Under the pieces are notes generated by a model. It made no database searches and was not told the origin of the DNA. It was given only the letters and a program-made list of their open reading frames with translations. 15,372 nt of DNA from an uncultured Pseudomonadales bacterium. Lineage in GTDB: Bacteria; Pseudomonadota; Gammaproteobacteria; Pseudomonadales; Porticoccaceae. The stretch covers positions 1 through 15,372 of the forward strand of contig CAJQJT010000387.1 in the NCBI GenBank assembly GCA_905478725.1. Reading direction: 5' to 3'. The translations under genes were made by a program, and so were the position numbers. Each line of letters starts with the position of its first letter. Positions within the stretch are counted from its first letter, which is position 1. Shown in pieces: positions 15,207 to 15,372 of this stretch.

Positions 15207-15372
15207 GCTCTAGATATACCTTATCTGCGATAAGGGCCTTTATTACGCACAAGCATGGCAGCCTAGGCCAATTGTGTTACTTTTGATGCAAAGTACAGCG
15301 GCAGAACCAAGGCCTTTGGATCATCTACAAATCCCGTAGACCCCACTAACTTAATGGTTTTTTGTGGCGAAT
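15207..15372. other. Region after wecA, with weak hairpin and partial open frame
   Basis: A 6-bp stem CCTTAT / ATAAGG (15219-15235) with a TTTATTA tail may end the wecA transcript weakly. On the minus strand a frame of 35 codons is open from the right edge to TAG at 15263-15265; it could be the 3' end of a gene entering from the right, but such a length is easily reached by chance. Nothing else is seen. Confidence 0.25.

Overview
The window looks like chromosomal DNA of a marine-type gammaproteobacterium. The reasons are a long TonB-dependent receptor paired with a TPR-sulfotransferase, a QueD of the proteobacterial type, a MlaC-like periplasmic protein, and a uvrB / tRNA-Asn / WecA-like order that resembles the flank of the Pseudomonas O-antigen locus. 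A Cellvibrionales/SAR92-like origin is a guess from gene content only. No phage, IS transposase, CRISPR array or rRNA was seen.

Left third (1-5884, all minus strand): a TonB-dependent receptor, a TPR-plus-sulfotransferase protein and an Ldh-family (DpkA-like) oxidoreductase that runs off the left edge. They lie head to tail with gaps of 70 and 63 bp and look like one uptake/catabolic unit. A hairpin followed by a T-run sits between receptor and sulfotransferase, just before the latter's ribosome binding site, and probably lowers expression of the downstream genes.

Middle (6238-9471): a CvfB-like S1 RNA-binding protein and a free-standing acyl carrier protein (both minus), a 12-bp tandem repeat array, a divergent MFS transporter (plus), and queD (minus). 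The MFS and queD genes are convergent and share the four bases CTAG, so their stop codons overlap.

9550-10600: a strong promoter drives tRNA-Val(TAC) and tRNA-Asp(GTC), followed by a terminator. Next come two 62-bp copies of a palindromic interspersed repeat, with a 21-bp tandem triplication growing out of the end of the first copy. A small SRPBCC-fold protein and a long inverted repeat follow.

Right third (10652-15372): uvrB (minus) preceded by an orphan mlaC-like gene only 2 bp away, then a near-consensus promoter with tRNA-Asn(GTT) and its terminator (plus). After that come 14-bp tandem repeats that start in the terminator T-tract, a roughly 300-bp leader, and a WecA-like undecaprenyl-phosphate sugar-1-phosphate transferase. 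The last gene probably opens a surface polysaccharide cluster beyond the right edge. Most of the window is ordinary chromosome. The least explained parts are the receptor-sulfotransferase pairing, the repeat arrays and the wecA leader.
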